Source of the DNA: Hyalella azteca
Lineage: Eukaryota > Arthropoda > Malacostraca > Amphipoda > Hyalellidae
Length of the DNA: 64,000 nt
Reading direction: 5' to 3'
Assembly: GCF_000764305.2 (NCBI RefSeq)
Contig: NW_025939095.1
Span: forward strand, 1 to 64,000
Shown: positions 22,223 through 34,900 of the stretch, piece by piece
Numbering within the stretch: position 1 is the stretch's first letter
Layout of the letters: every line of letters begins with the position of its first letter
Position numbers and translations under genes: made by a program
The notes under the pieces: model-generated
Told to the model about the DNA's origin: nothing
The model's input: the letters and a program-made list of their open reading frames with translations, nothing else
Database searches by the model: none

Positions 22223-24026
22223 TTGGAAAAAGTAAAAATGAAAATTGTGACTAATGTTTGGGAATTTTTGCCTAGTCTGTTCTGGTGCATACAATGATTC
22301 CTCAGCATTATTACTTGGTCAGAGCAAATAAGTGAGTTAATTTTGCCCTATCTAAACTTAAGGCATAGATTCCGGCTTTGCAAATATAAACAAATGCAAT
22401 GCAGATTTGTACACATAGAAAAGTTAGATACATTAATTTCGTATAATTTGAGTGAGATACATATATTTTAAACTTGGAAGCTGATTTCCAATAAGGCTAT
22501 GGTTCTGCCAATGTATTGTGACACTTCAACATCAGGTAACGTCCCACTTTTTTTATTCGCCAAAACTTGGTAGTCTCAACAACCAAATCGACAGCCACCC
22601 TCACAACACCACACATGGCCCAGTACCACAGCCACCCTCAAGTAAAAATTAATAGCCAACCACTTCTATTGAACACAACCCAAAAATCCTTGGCCTAACC
22701 GTTGATTCTATGCTTACTTTCACCACCCAACACAGAAACACAACAGCAAAATCCACAAAAAGCAGAACACGATGGAAGTCCTTTAAGGAACATAATATAG
22801 ACATGACTAAGAAACCTTACAACAGACCTACAAAACCATCTGTCATCCAATAATTGATAACTCCTGTCAGAACTGGTCCCCAAACACTCATTCCTCTAAC
22901 TTTATCTGACTACAAACGGTTCAAAATTCCCACTTTGCCTGCAATAACTGGTTGCCACATGTAATGAACAATCCTCGAATATTCAGATTAGTAGTCACGT
23001 CACTAGAAAGTTTGGATGGTCCTCTCGTCATGCCTACCAAAGACCTGAAAATAAGAAACTTCCTAGTGGTTCGTTAAACAAGGCTTGTGCTGGACGGGAT
23101 TTTGAAACGTTGTCGGGGCCTAAGTTAAATGACAAGGTAAAGTTAATGTATTAAATGTAAACTGCTTACTACGAAGTGATGAACCAGAACAGGTAACGAA
23201 TATGGAATAAGAAAAAACTAACAAATTGGATAGTCAGAAAGAAATATTAGCAAATGGAACACGATAGAGAGCTATGATAAATCTAATGCAAAAAAGAGAG
23301 AGCTGGAGCTAGGAGTTTTGAGATAAAGGGCTTGATACTAAAAACATAAAACCGAGAATAAATACCTAAGAATGACTAATTAACTATATGTTCACTGACA
23401 GCACGGTNTCAATGCTTCATAATATTTTACCTGCTTTCTTCTAAATTCAAATAGATACATAGACATATGGGTCAATTTCAGAAAGAAGTCACACTTTTAA
23501 TAAGTTTTTGTTCCATAAAATTGGCATCATAAATGCTATTAGCCACTCTTTTATTTGTATTGTATTGACGTTGCATCACTGGCGTTAAAAAAATGTTTCA
23601 ATTGACAGGAATGTTCTCCAGTAATATTCTATGCAATTCTCTGCTATAGTTTTATTTATTCATTGACAAACAAGGAAGTAGCACTAGGAGTTAGGACAGG
23701 TAAATTTGGAATTTTTTTGCAGGATTCCTGTCAATTGGGGCCATCACATTTCCTCTTAATTTGACTAGACAAAATGGGGAAAAATGGTGGATGTGGATTT
23801 AGTATAGCAAACATAATGCAAGCAATTATGAGTCAAATTTCCTACAACTTATAACCGATTATTGAATGACAATGCAGGTGCTTTATACCCAATTATTACT
23901 GCTCAATATTTCAGATGTAATACTGGGTTAAGATTTGCCTCCTGATGACTAACTTGGAGATTTGATTATAAAATAGAATTATGCAATTTTTTAATGAAAA
24001 TCTATGCAAGAATTTTCAATGCATTG
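22223..24026. other. Intron 2 of left zinc-finger locus
   Basis: Non-coding. 22,230-23,400 pairs with 29,790-33,115 of the right locus once the 2.16-kb insertion is removed, and 23,420-24,026 pairs with 36,735-37,320. A single undetermined base is at 23,408. The small open frame at 22,695-22,883 is within this intron and unsupported. Confidence 0.6.
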
Positions 24027-24660
24027 CTAAATATTCATTTGCATATCAACTACACCCACCACATTTTCATATAAGAATGGTTCCTCTTTGATAGATACTT
24101 CTTCAGTTTCATCCTCAGGCTCCTCCTTGATGTAGATAGTAGGAACTTCAAGGACTGGTGGAGGGTCAACCTTTATAAAGGCTGGAAAATATATATATTG
24201 GTGTACTGGTATGAATTGGCTAATTAGCAAGATATCTCACAGTAAATATTATGCTCACCCAATTAATGAGCCTTAGAAAATTAATTAGAGCCTTAGAGAA
24301 AATTAATGTGAGCTCACATTAATTAATGTGAGCCTTAGAAAAAAAGTCAGTATCACTCAGATGAGTGAAACTCATGAGGTAACAAATTCACATACATAGT
24401 TATCAAATCTTGTATTGAAACTCAATAGAAATGAATGCAGAGGAAAATTTAATAAAATAAATTGATATACCCTCAGTTCCTCCCTTGCAGAATAACAGTT
24501 GATTTGTAAGGCAAATGACATTTTCCTTACCTTCAGTTTTTACTTTGCTGCCACCAGGCAATACTTGAGTGAGGCTCTGCTCAGGGCATCTGCCACTCCT
24601 GACTGCAGCTTCAGAGAGTTGATGCAGCACAACACTGCATTCTTTGGTAATGGGCGCCAT

Positions 24661-26100
24661 CACCAAATGTGATGCTGGTTATGAATCACTGAGGTTGAAG
24701 TTTTTAATCTATATTGTAGGCAGCAATATAGTTTGGAACACTGGAGGGATACAGGAAATTGTGAAGTGCAATAATGTCCATAAGTAGGCCTTGATTTTAA
24801 CATGTGCAACAAAATTCACTTGTCACAAGTTACTTTAGAACATGATTGATTGCTTTATGTATGCATGAGCAATATTTAATGCCAACAACTTAGCTAAATT
24901 TGAGTATGACATATTCAATAGAAATAGAAGCAGCACAAAACCAGGTGGTGACATGACATGCTGTAGTAAATTATTGCACTATAAAACAATGATATTTTCT
25001 TAAACATTGCATAAGAGTGATTTGACAGAGGCATTGAGGTAATAATTATTTTTTTGCATGGCACAACAGGCCATGGCTGCTGTTGTCATTGCCCATCCTG
25101 TTAGTGGCAACTAGGTGAGGGAAGGATGATAGGTCAGTTATCCAGGGCACTAGCTCTATCACTGGACCTGTCATCCCTCCAGCCACATTTAGTTCCATGC
25201 CACACTGGCTTGCCCACCATGCAGAACTTTTATAATGCATTATGAAAAACCCTGAACATTGGACAAGTCATCACATGTTTATTTGCTTCTAAATAATGAA
25301 GAAAACTGTATTGCTATCTCTACAATAAACTTATAAATTTGGCTCATATGAGTGCATGGCTCGACAATTGAGTTCGCAGACCAAAATGGCTATTCACAAC
25401 CTGAAAAAGGCATTCATTGCATGAAATTCTTGTGCCAGGACAATTGCCAGCATTAAAATTTACCTTCTCTTTGTCTCCACTTGTGTGGCAAATCCATAGT
25501 TTTTGAGTGAGTTTAGAATCTGGCGTGTTTTTTTTAGCATTTAGAGTGTCCGCCAAGAATGAGGACTGAAATAAATCAGTGACAAATCAATAAGATCTAT
25601 TAATGACCAGTACCTTTAGTTTTTCTCCTTGATAAAGGCTTGGCAAATGTGATGTATTTCTGCAAGAGTTTTGATGTTTAAGCACTCTGATGATAACATG
25701 AATAATGTGAGCAAAGATATTCTGACCAAAAGATGAAATGTTACTTGATTTAGTATATCACAACCTGCCGATGTGGAATTTATGCTGCATTACCATCAAA
25801 CAAGGTATTAAGGGACATATGCAAGCATTTTTCAATAATAACTTCTTATCATGAAACATTTTGTAAACAAGTTTGGGGTCATTTTAAATTTCTTTGCAAG
25901 AGCTATTGTATGGCATCTTTGAAAAAATTCCACATGCTATTTGTAATGTGCCAGACACAGAAGTAAAGCATCCCAAATTACCCCTGGAAATAGGTTATTT
26001 GGTACACATGAAATAAAACTTAATTTTGAAACGTTTGAAGCATGCAGAGTATACTCATCTATTAGTACTAACAGAACTCTGAAGCCTCCTCTTCCTTTGT
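24661..26100. other. Upstream region of left zinc-finger gene
   Basis: Homologous to 37,893-38,155 plus 43,428-44,586 at the right locus. Minus-strand open frames at 25,046-25,240 and 25,344-25,556 are partly kept in the paralogue (NVAGGMTGPVxELVPWITDL) but belong to no family I know. They may be 5' exons, regulatory sequence or an old repeat. Confidence 0.45.
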
Positions 26101-26173
26101 AGATGATGTAGATGTAGAATAAAGAACATTTTCTGTGATTTGTACATGTTTTTCATTAATTGATATGATATTA

Positions 26174-26310
26174 TCATATCCATACATTACTGTATCCACG
26201 GACATGCCATTGAGCATTGAAAATGACCTTGTCCACTGCAAGCTTCACATCAGCAGGCATATAGCATTTCTTCTGTATCTGTAAGCTTACAGGACTGGGC
26301 TTGTAATTTT
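26174..26310 (-). pseudogene. pogo/Tigger-like transposase N-terminal (psq helix-turn-helix) fragment
   Basis: The minus-strand reading IKMVQNYKPSP ... KCYMPADVKLAVDKVIFN ... VRGYSNVW matches the start of pogo/Tigger/Jerky-type transposases, whose psq-type helix-turn-helix commonly begins MVRxYKxK and continues YTPADLxxAVxxV...VRxASxVY. Only this DNA-binding N-terminal part is present; no CENP-B-type second domain or DDE core follows. It is either a relic transposon or a 5' exon captured by a neighbouring gene. It lies just beyond the homology shared by the two zinc-finger loci. Confidence 0.55.
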
Positions 26311-26629
26311 GCACCATTTTAATTGGGTCAAGTGAACTCACTATATCAAAAAAATTTAAAAACATACCTGATACCTTAACATTTTAGTGACAACCATCAT
26401 ATTTTTTGGAGAAATAAATCATAGGTTAGGTTAATTACTTTTCATTCTATGTTGCCTGGTGCACAATTATATCTATAACATTCCATGCACAATTTTGTGA
26501 TGACCAATGATGCATTGATTTTTCATCAGATGGAATTTTTTCACCAAGCGAGGTAAACATAATCAAAACTTTTTGTTGGTAATCAATTTTTTCATTCACT
26601 GGAGGCTTTGCCATTTGATGTTCTATTAT

Positions 26630-27534
26630 GAATGCATTTTTAGGGGCGTCCCTTATTACCCCAGGAGGGGATCACTTATTTGTCTTGCAGAAATAACTAC
26701 CATTTTGTTTTTGGATTGAGGTGCAAACATTTCATCAATGAAGTTTTAAGGCCATTCCATCAATGAAGTTTCAAGGCCAACACCTGTCTGCAACTTTTTT
26801 CAAGCAAAATTTTTTAATGCGGCAACTATATTTTTAATACAGACCTTAGCAGAAGTACCTTATGAAAATACCACTGTTCAACATTTTTTCAAGGATTTTT
26901 TTAGAGCTAGTAAATTTATTATTTCTTAACTATCTTTATGCTACGTAGAAAAGTAAAATGTTGAAATTTATGCCAATATTATTATTTTTGCAATATTTCA
27001 AGTAGTTTTGCTGCTATAACATTTTTATGCTAAGGTGGAGGACTAACATGGCTTACCCTGCCCGTCCCTTATTACCTTCTTAGGAGGTACCTCTTCTGCT
27101 GCAGAAAATGTTGTGTATATTGTTGCAACTTTTAGTGCCTTGTTGAATATGGTCTAGCAACATTTTTTGCCATTTTTTCTGCTGTATTACTGATCAATAG
27201 TCACTACACTATTTGCTAGAACTTTTTCAAATTAATGTACCCATTCTTAGCCCTGCTGCTGTTTTTGGATACCGATTTTTCAGCCTTCAATGTGATCTAC
27301 ATTGTTACAATTTGCTAAGGTCTGTATTAAAAATATAGTTGCCGCATTAAAAAATTTTGCTTGAAAAAAGTTGCAGACAGGTGTTGGCCTTGAAACTTCA
27401 TTGATGGAATGGCCTTAAAACTTCATTGATGGAATGTTTGCACCTCAATCCAAAAACAAAATGGTAGTTATTTCTGCAAGACAAATAAGTGATCCCCTCC
27501 TGGGGTAATAAGGTACGCCCCAAAAAATGCATTC
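26630..27534. mobile_element. 905-bp foldback element with 222-bp terminal inverted repeats
   Basis: The left arm, 26,630-26,851 (gaatgcatttttaggggcgt... to ...agaccttagca), is repeated in inverse orientation at 27,313-27,534 with about 95 percent identity. The 460-bp core is AT-rich and non-coding except for another partial copy of the arm motif (cgtcccttattacc at about 27,062). Weaker inverted similarity continues 13 bp outside the arms. No target duplication could be defined. Each arm contains an internal direct repeat of atcaatgaagttt. Confidence 0.8.
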
Positions 27535-27589
27535 ACAATACAACTTCGTCGCCATGTATTCCAGCATGTATTCCCACTGCAGGTCATCA

Positions 27590-28375
27590 ATCACCCCAGG
27601 TGTAGACTGCAGAGCCAGTAAGCGTGCGCAGATCTCATATACAATAGATGTGCAAGATGTGCTGGAGACCCTATGAGTTGCAAGCCTGAAATGGAATCAG
27701 AGCATATCACCCACTGTGCTGGTGCCCTCTCAGATATCATGACAAGTGCCTGTAGAATAGCATATAGTTCAGCAAAAAGTATAATATGCATCAGGCAGAG
27801 GCGCCAAGCTACAGCTTGAGCCTCACCTGGCATATATATTCCACAGGCCGTTGATGAGTTGTCTCCCTGCCGTGAGCCATCACAGAAGATTTTGCGATGG
27901 TGCGGGTAATTTTCTTTCATGTGTATATTGCATCCATAAGCAAGATCGATACCTCCATGTGATTAAGGGTAAATGCAGGTCTTAGGTTGTATAGGAAACT
28001 AGAGGGGATTAGGTCGACCTGTGCCAGATGGGAGCGCCGGCATCTTGGTTCTCCAATTAGCTGCAGCAGTCCTGCTCCTGTTACCAGAGCAGATGTGTCA
28101 ACTTCAGGTCCAAAGCTCAGTATTTCTGCCGTGGTGTCACCTCTGGGCTGATGCATGATTTTCAAATGCCACTGTGCTCCAAGGAACTTACGTCGCAATG
28201 ACAGGGGAGGCACCCGTGCTTCCACCTGCAATGATATGATTGGGCTGGTTTTTCTTTCCCCAATATGAGTTGAAGACTGTTTAGGTTATTTTGGACAACA
28301 TCCAGTTTTTTAAAAGGTTGGGGGAGGCAGCTGCATATAGAGAACTACCATAGTCTACCTTAGCACGTTGAAGAG
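27590..28375 (-). pseudogene. Non-LTR retrotransposon C-terminal fragment with RNase H
   Basis: At 28,230-28,375 the minus strand reads ALQRAKVDYGSSLYAAASPN, the thumb/connection region after reverse transcriptase in I/Jockey-type elements (SKLDYGxxxYGSA). 27,917-28,231 continues with VEARVPPLSLRR, a typical linker to RNase H. 27,591-27,920 is the RNase H domain with IFCDGSRQG (first Asp), FAELYAIL (Glu) and VICSDSISGL (second Asp). Catalytic residues are present, but the whole RT is missing upstream and frames are broken between blocks. An RNase H after RT points to the I, LOA or R1-like lineages. It is 5'-truncated and inactive. Confidence 0.78.
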
Positions 28376-28399
28376 GAGCATACTGCCCCTCTTAGCTTT

Positions 28400-28940
28400 C
28401 TTGTTAAATTTCCAGTCCATTGAATAACTTTCATTGCTAGTCCTATGATTTAGCATGATATTTTAGATCATGCTACCTCTTATTGCTTTCTTTTACAGTA
28501 AGGAGTGGTTTACTTTAACTTTGTTGATAATAATGTATGTGTTTCTTCTTTATGCATTCGTTTCAGACTTATATCCTTGTTATTGGCCTAATCAATCACT
28601 TGCATCCAGCATTTGTCAGTGTAACGCTTCATTACACTTGTTACGCACCAGCATGGTTTGTTAGACTAATGCCTATCTGCACCTGACTTCATCAATGCCT
28701 GCACCCTTTGCCTGAATTCCAATTCATCTTGAAGTGATTGCCACCCTATACCTGCTTGCCAAACTTCTCTGGATCTCCTGCATACTCCTGTTTCCAAGGC
28801 AACGTCACTGCTCCTTAATGGTGAGTTTGCCATGAACTGGCAATAACATGCATTAATTTCCTGTCCTATCCATTGTCATGCGTTAAACTAAACTGCACCC
28901 AATTTGGCTTGTGATTTTGGTGAACATTTGTTTGTTATTG
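28400..28940. other. Non-coding stretch
   Basis: Between the non-LTR fragment and the truncated end of the right zinc-finger locus. Nothing recognisable on either strand. Confidence 0.5.
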
Positions 28941-28943
28941 TGT

Positions 28944-31900
28944 TTATTTGCCTTTGAGAGAGCACTGAAGGGGTTTTTCTGTTGAATGTTTGTAAAGAAA
29001 ATGTGTTTTCAATTTCCATTTTTCGATACAAACATAATCACACTCTGAGCACTGAAGGGGTTTTTCTGTTGAATGTTTGTATTGGAAATGTCTTTTCAAG
29101 TTCCCTTTTGTGGTGCAAACATAATCACACTCTGAACACTGAAGGGGTTTTTCTGTTGAATGTTTGTAAAGAAAATGTCTTTTCAAGTTCCCTTTTTCGA
29201 TACAAACATAATCGCACTCGGAGCACTGAAAGGGTTTTTCGGTTGAATGTTTGTAATGGAAATGCCTTTTCAATTTCCCTTTTGTGGTGCCAGCATAATC
29301 ACACTTGGAGCAACAAAATTTCTTCACTGATGAACGCTTAGAAAGGCAATGCTTATGCAACATTTCTTTGCAATCATTAGCATATTTACTTCCACAGTAA
29401 TTCTGTGCATTTCTTTTAGGGTGTCGTGAGAGTATATGTTGTTTGAGATCAGCTTCATCGGCACACAAATTAAAACAGAATTGGCATTGGTGTTCACTTT
29501 GGCACAAAATTTTGGAGTTAATACGCTCTCTCCTTGGTTTTCTTGTGGTGCCTAATTGTTCATTGTCAGGGAACCTAAATGATTTTTCCATGCGTTGCTT
29601 GGAGCTGAGCGCCCCAGAGTCGTCAACGTCACCAGCAGCATCTCCTGATGCCGGTGCTGACCCACCTTCGCCAAACTAATGATAGAAAAGCACAGTAAAA
29701 CAATTTCTCATATTAATAACAGCCACATTAAACAGTTGACTTTCAAGTTTGATCCTCATATTGATACATATCATATATCAAGTAAAACAAAAAAAAAATG
29801 AAAATTGTGATAAGAGTTTGGGATTTTTTGCCTAGTCTGTTCTGGTTCATACAATGATTCATCAGCATTATTACTTGGTCAGAGCAAATAAGCGAGTTGA
29901 TATTGCCCGGTCTAACCTCAAGGAATAGATTCTGGCTTTGCAAACATAAGTAAATGCAATGCAAATTCGTACACATAGAAAAGTTAGATACATAGGTCGT
30001 ATCATTTGAGATACATATATTTTAAACTTGGAAGCTGATTTCCAATAAAGCTATGGTTCTGCCAATGTATTGTGACACTTTAACATCAGGTAACGACCCC
30101 TTTTTTTTATTCACCAAAACTTGGATGTCTCAACAGCCAAATCGACAGCCACCCTCACAACACCACACATGGCCCAGTACCACAGCCACCCTCAAGTAAA
30201 AATTAATAGCCAACCACTTCTATTGAACACAACCCAAAAAATCCTTGGCCTAACCCTCGATTCCATGCTTACTTTCACCCCAAAGCACCCCAAATAAAAA
30301 TTTAAGGTGGCGCATCGATGATTATCAGTGGCTACAGGTGGAAATTATAGGTGGAGCACCGATGGCGCATCGATGCGGCATCGATGGCGTGTCCGGCCTA
30401 TGTTCCACCTATAACCTGCCTATGGCCACCCTACTGGAAAAACTCTTCTTCCACCAATAACTGCCCTTTGGCACCGGTGGCGCATCGATGAGCCACCGAT
30501 GGCCCCCTCTAAAATGAAGTCGATAAAAATTTTTCCTTTAGCTTCACATATGATGCATTTACATTTACTGACATTGTTCCAGGTAACCATATTCTGAGGA
30601 CTACGTATGAATATACAACCTGGCAGTACAAGTAACAATGTCAGACATGTAACAGGAACAAATTATCAGAGTACCATACACATACCTCGTGAGAAATCGA
30701 CTTGAAGAAAGTCCCAGCCTGCAGGATTCGAACTCCGATCTCCCGCACGCGAAGCAGAACCTCTACCGTTGCGCCATCGGAGAGGACATGGCAGTCGAGT
30801 AATTTTAAAAGATTCAACTGAAGTATTTAAAATATTAATTTCATTGAATGATAGAAGTTAATGCTCCCATCGTGATGATTAGATGGTTCCATTCGCCATT
30901 TTATATGAACACGCAGCTATAATCGACAAAACATCCGCTGAAAGATACTTCGTTTATCCATAACGAACGATGGTTCAGCTCAGAGCAAAGGCTACAGGAA
31001 AATGCTTGATGAGTATCGAAGTTTAATATTGTGAAAATTACACCAATTTTAACAGCGGCTCGATTTGAAATATTTTCGTCAAGTATATTCTTGCGTGTTT
31101 TAACGAATTATCACTCGATGATTTTGAAAAGTTAGGCGTGAAATGCCTTCATCACTTCGTGTCACTATTTTTCGGCAGCCTAATGTTTGATATTTTTTTC
31201 GTAGGAAAGACGTAGACTCCACTTAATTAGAAGTGTAGACGTAAACTCAAAATAATTATCTGGCGGTTTAAGAAAATTTCCCCAAAATAATTAAATTTCA
31301 CTATCGAAGTCAGCGAAAGAAAACCGAATTTTTACTCGTATCCCTCTGCGTAAAGAGGATACTATTTTGACAAGCAAATTACCCGGAAAACACGTATTCC
31401 AAGCAGGACGTGTTAATGATTAACGATAAAGAAGCTCAACGCCGATGTGCTTCAACCCAACAGGTATGAACGTGTACACGTGTAGCTGCTCGCTGCGCTT
31501 TAGAGATGCCGGGCCGCTGTCATGCTACGTCAACGTGGCTTGAGATAAATGCGTCAACTTGAAAATAATATAAATATCGTGAAACACACATAATCGAGCC
31601 ATATAATTTATACTTAATGATACAATCAATTAGTCTCAATTGATCGCAATATTTCAAGCACAGCATACTTGGAGCCTACACAAAATTCGCAATAAATTTA
31701 CGCAGTATACAGGGTGGGGCAGAACCGATTGAGCAGTCTTGAGGCGAAATAAAAGAGTTATGGAGTTACATAAAGAAGAAAATTTATTTTCCTCGAGGTT
31801 AGCATAACATACCATTTAGAATACTTATGGTTTGAAAACAATATCAGGAAGATGGTGGCCGTTAGCTGCAATACACATGAAAAATTGAATTCGCCATCAT

Positions 31901-34900
31901 CTTTTGGAAAACTTTCTTTTTTGCAACAAAATTTTCCACTGCTACTCGGAAAATTTATATCAGGAGCAGTCCAATACATGACCAGTTACTTCACTGTAGC
32001 ATGAAAAATTTGTGAACGCCCTACAACTGTCCGTCAGTTTTACTCGTACCAACCGAATTCACGCTAAATTAAACGTGAATCAAAATCTTACAAGCCAAGC
32101 ACGCAGAACGAAATCATGGTTTCATCTGGATCTCGAATGAACCGCAACCCAATAACTCATTTCTACCTTTGATAAATCACAGTGGCAAATTTCTTCGTGT
32201 GCTGTGCGGTTTGGGAAAACGCTTAGAGGTGGCGTACAAGAGATTTACCTGCAATGTGCCATCGATGATTCAGATCCTATAAATCATCGATGATTCATCG
32301 ATGAATGCCACCTATACTCGCCACCCTCTCGATTTATTGGAGATTTATTGTCGATTTTTGGCAGATCTGGCCACCCACCGTTACGCCACCTGCAATCTAC
32401 CATCGCCACCTATAATCATCGATGCGCCACCCTTAATTTTTACTTGGGACAAAACCACAGCAGCAAAATCCACAAAAAGCCAAACATGACGAAAGTCCTC
32501 TCAGGAACATCATATAGACATGACTAAGAAACCTTACAGCAAACCTACAAAACCATCTGTCATCCAATAATTGATAACGCCTGTCAGAACTGGACCACAA
32601 GCACTCATTCTTCCAACTTTACCTGACTACAAACGGTTCAAAATTACCAGTTTGCCTACAATAACAGGTTGCCACATGTGATGAACTATCCTCGGATATT
32701 TCGATTAGTAGTCACGTCACTCGAAAGTTCGGATGGTCCTCTCGTCATGCCTACCAAAGACCTGAAAATAAGAAACTTCCTAGTGGTTCGTTAAACAAGG
32801 CTTGTGCTGGACGGGATTTTGAAACGTTGTCGGGGCCTAAGTTAAATGACAAGGTAAAGTTAATGTATTAAAAGTAACCTGCTTCCTACCGAAGTCATGA
32901 ATCAGAACGGGTCACGAATATGGAATAAGAAACCAAAAAAAAAAACAAATTGGTTAGTCAGAAAGAAACATTAGCAAATCGGACACGAGAGAGTTGTGAC
33001 AAATCTAATGCATGAAGAGAGAGCTGGAGCTGGAGTTTTGAGATAAGGGGCATGATCCTAAAAACAGAGAATAAATACCTAAGCATGACAAATTAATTAT
33101 ATGTTCTCCGACATCACGATATTTCACAATGCATTGGAATTTCAACAATATCGCACGTAACAACTTACACTGGCGTTAGAGTTAAAATCCTAGAGGAGAG
33201 GAACCAGTATGCCAGTCGGGATTAGCAGCTCAACAGACTGCTACCAGCAATGTAACGCCCATGTCAGAGTTGGTCATGCTTGATATTAGCGGTCTACAAC
33301 CCCTGGCAAAAATTATGGAATCACCGGCCTCGGAGGATGTTCATTCAGTTGTTCAACTTCGTAGAAAAAAAGCAGATCACAGACATGACACAAAACTAAA
33401 GTCATTTCAAATGGCAACTATCTGGCTTTAAGGTACACTATATGAAATCAAGAAAAAAATTGTGCAGTCAGTAACGGTTATTTTTTAGACCAAGCAGAGG
33501 GAAAAAAATATGGAATCACTCAATTATGAGGAAAAATTATGGAATCACCCTATAAATTTTCATCCCCAAAACTAACACCTGCATCAAATTAGATCTGCTC
33601 GTTAGTCTGCATCTACAAAGGAGTGATCACACCTTGGAGAGCTGCTGCACCAAGTGGACTGACATGAATCATGGCTCCAAAACGAGAGATGTCAATTGGA
33701 AAAAAAGAAGAGATGAATCTAACTCTTAAAAGAAGGTACATCATCGCGCAATGCTGCAAAACATGTTGGTTGTTCACAGTCAGCTGTGTCTAAAATCTGG
33801 ACCAAATACAAACAACATGGGAAGGTTGTTAAAGGCAAACATACTGGTAGACCAAGGAAGACATCAAAGCATCAAGACAGAAAACATAAAGCAATATGTC
33901 TCAAAAACCGAAAATGCACAACAAAACAAATGAGGAACGAATGTGAGGAAACTGGAGTTAACGTCTGTGACCGAACGGTAAGAAAACGCCTAAAGGAAAT
34001 GGGATTTACATACAGAAAAGCTAAACGAAAGCCATCATTAACACCAAAACAGAAAAAAAACAAGGTTACAATGGGTTAAGGAAAAGAAATCGTGGACTGT
34101 GGGTGACTGGATGAAAGTCATATTCAGTGATGAATCTCGAATCTGCATTGGGCAAGGTCATGATGCTGGAACTTTTGTTTGGTACTGTTCCAATGAGATT
34201 TATAAAGATGACTGCCTGAAGAGAACATGCAAATTTCCACAGTCATTGATGATATGGGGCTGCATGTCAGGTAAAGGCACTGGGGGAGATGGCTGTCATT
34301 ACATCTTCAGTAAATGCACAAGTTTACATTGATATTTTGGACACTTTTCTTACCCCATCAATTGAAAAGATGTTTGGGGATGATGAAATCATTTTTCAAG
34401 ATGATAATGCATCTTGCCATAAAGCAAAAACTGTGAAAATATTCCTTGAAAAAAGACACATAAGGTCATGGCCTGCAAATAGTCTGGATCTTAATCCAAT
34501 TGAAAATTTTTGGTGGAAGTTGAAGAAAATGGTCCATGACAAGGCTCCAACCTGCAAAGCTGATCTGGCAACAGCAATCAGAGAAAGGCAGATTGATGAA
34601 GAGTACTGTTTGTCACTCGTTAAGTCCATGCCTCAGAGACTGCAAGCTGTTATAAAAGCCAGAGGTGGTGCAACAAAATACTAGTGATGTGTTGGAACAT
34701 TCTTTTGTTTATCATGATTCCATAATTTTTTCCTCAGAATTGAGTGATTCCATATTTTTAGCGCATTTTCTCATTTATGGAAAAAATGCACTATTGTGCT
34801 TGCCATGTCCGTCTGTCTGTCTGTCCGTCCGTCCGTAACCTCAAGTTTTCGTCGACGAGAAAATGCGCTCTCTGTCACTCACTGCAGTGAGTACTGAGTT

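Larger units (their letters stand above)
20925..24660 (-). pseudogene. C2H2 zinc-finger gene, left paralogue (frameshifted)
   Basis: Three minus-strand exons with compatible phases. Exon 1 is 24,660-24,531, starting MAPITKECSVV, with donor gaag|gtaagg. Exon 2 is 24,181-24,060, acidic and Lys/Glu/Pro-rich (IKEEPEDETEEVSIKEEPF), with acceptor ttccag and donor GTGGGT. Exon 3 starts at 21,991 after tatcactag, in frame with exon 2, and encodes GEGGSAPASGDAAGDVDD, an atypical Cys/His region, then eight tandem C2H2 fingers with HSTEKP linkers to 20,925. A 2-bp loss at about 21,607 (ttttgggtgc versus ttttgtggtgc in the paralogue) shifts the frame after the first finger's Cys pair. Finger 6 also has Tyr for its first zinc His. 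Such proteins normally bind DNA in the nucleus as transcription regulators. The frameshift could be a sequencing error; if so the gene is intact. Confidence 0.75.

Noticed and set aside
28944..29591. Possible CRISPR-like array because of regular repeats near 28.95-29.3 kb and 20.9-21.6 kb
   Set aside because: The 84-bp periodicity encodes C2H2 fingers on the minus strand; the genome is eukaryotic and repeats and spacers are not of CRISPR form.
30697..30787. Functional tRNA-Ala gene
   Set aside because: Promoter boxes and an anticodon stem are present, but T and acceptor stems do not pair and the unit lies inside a transposable element.
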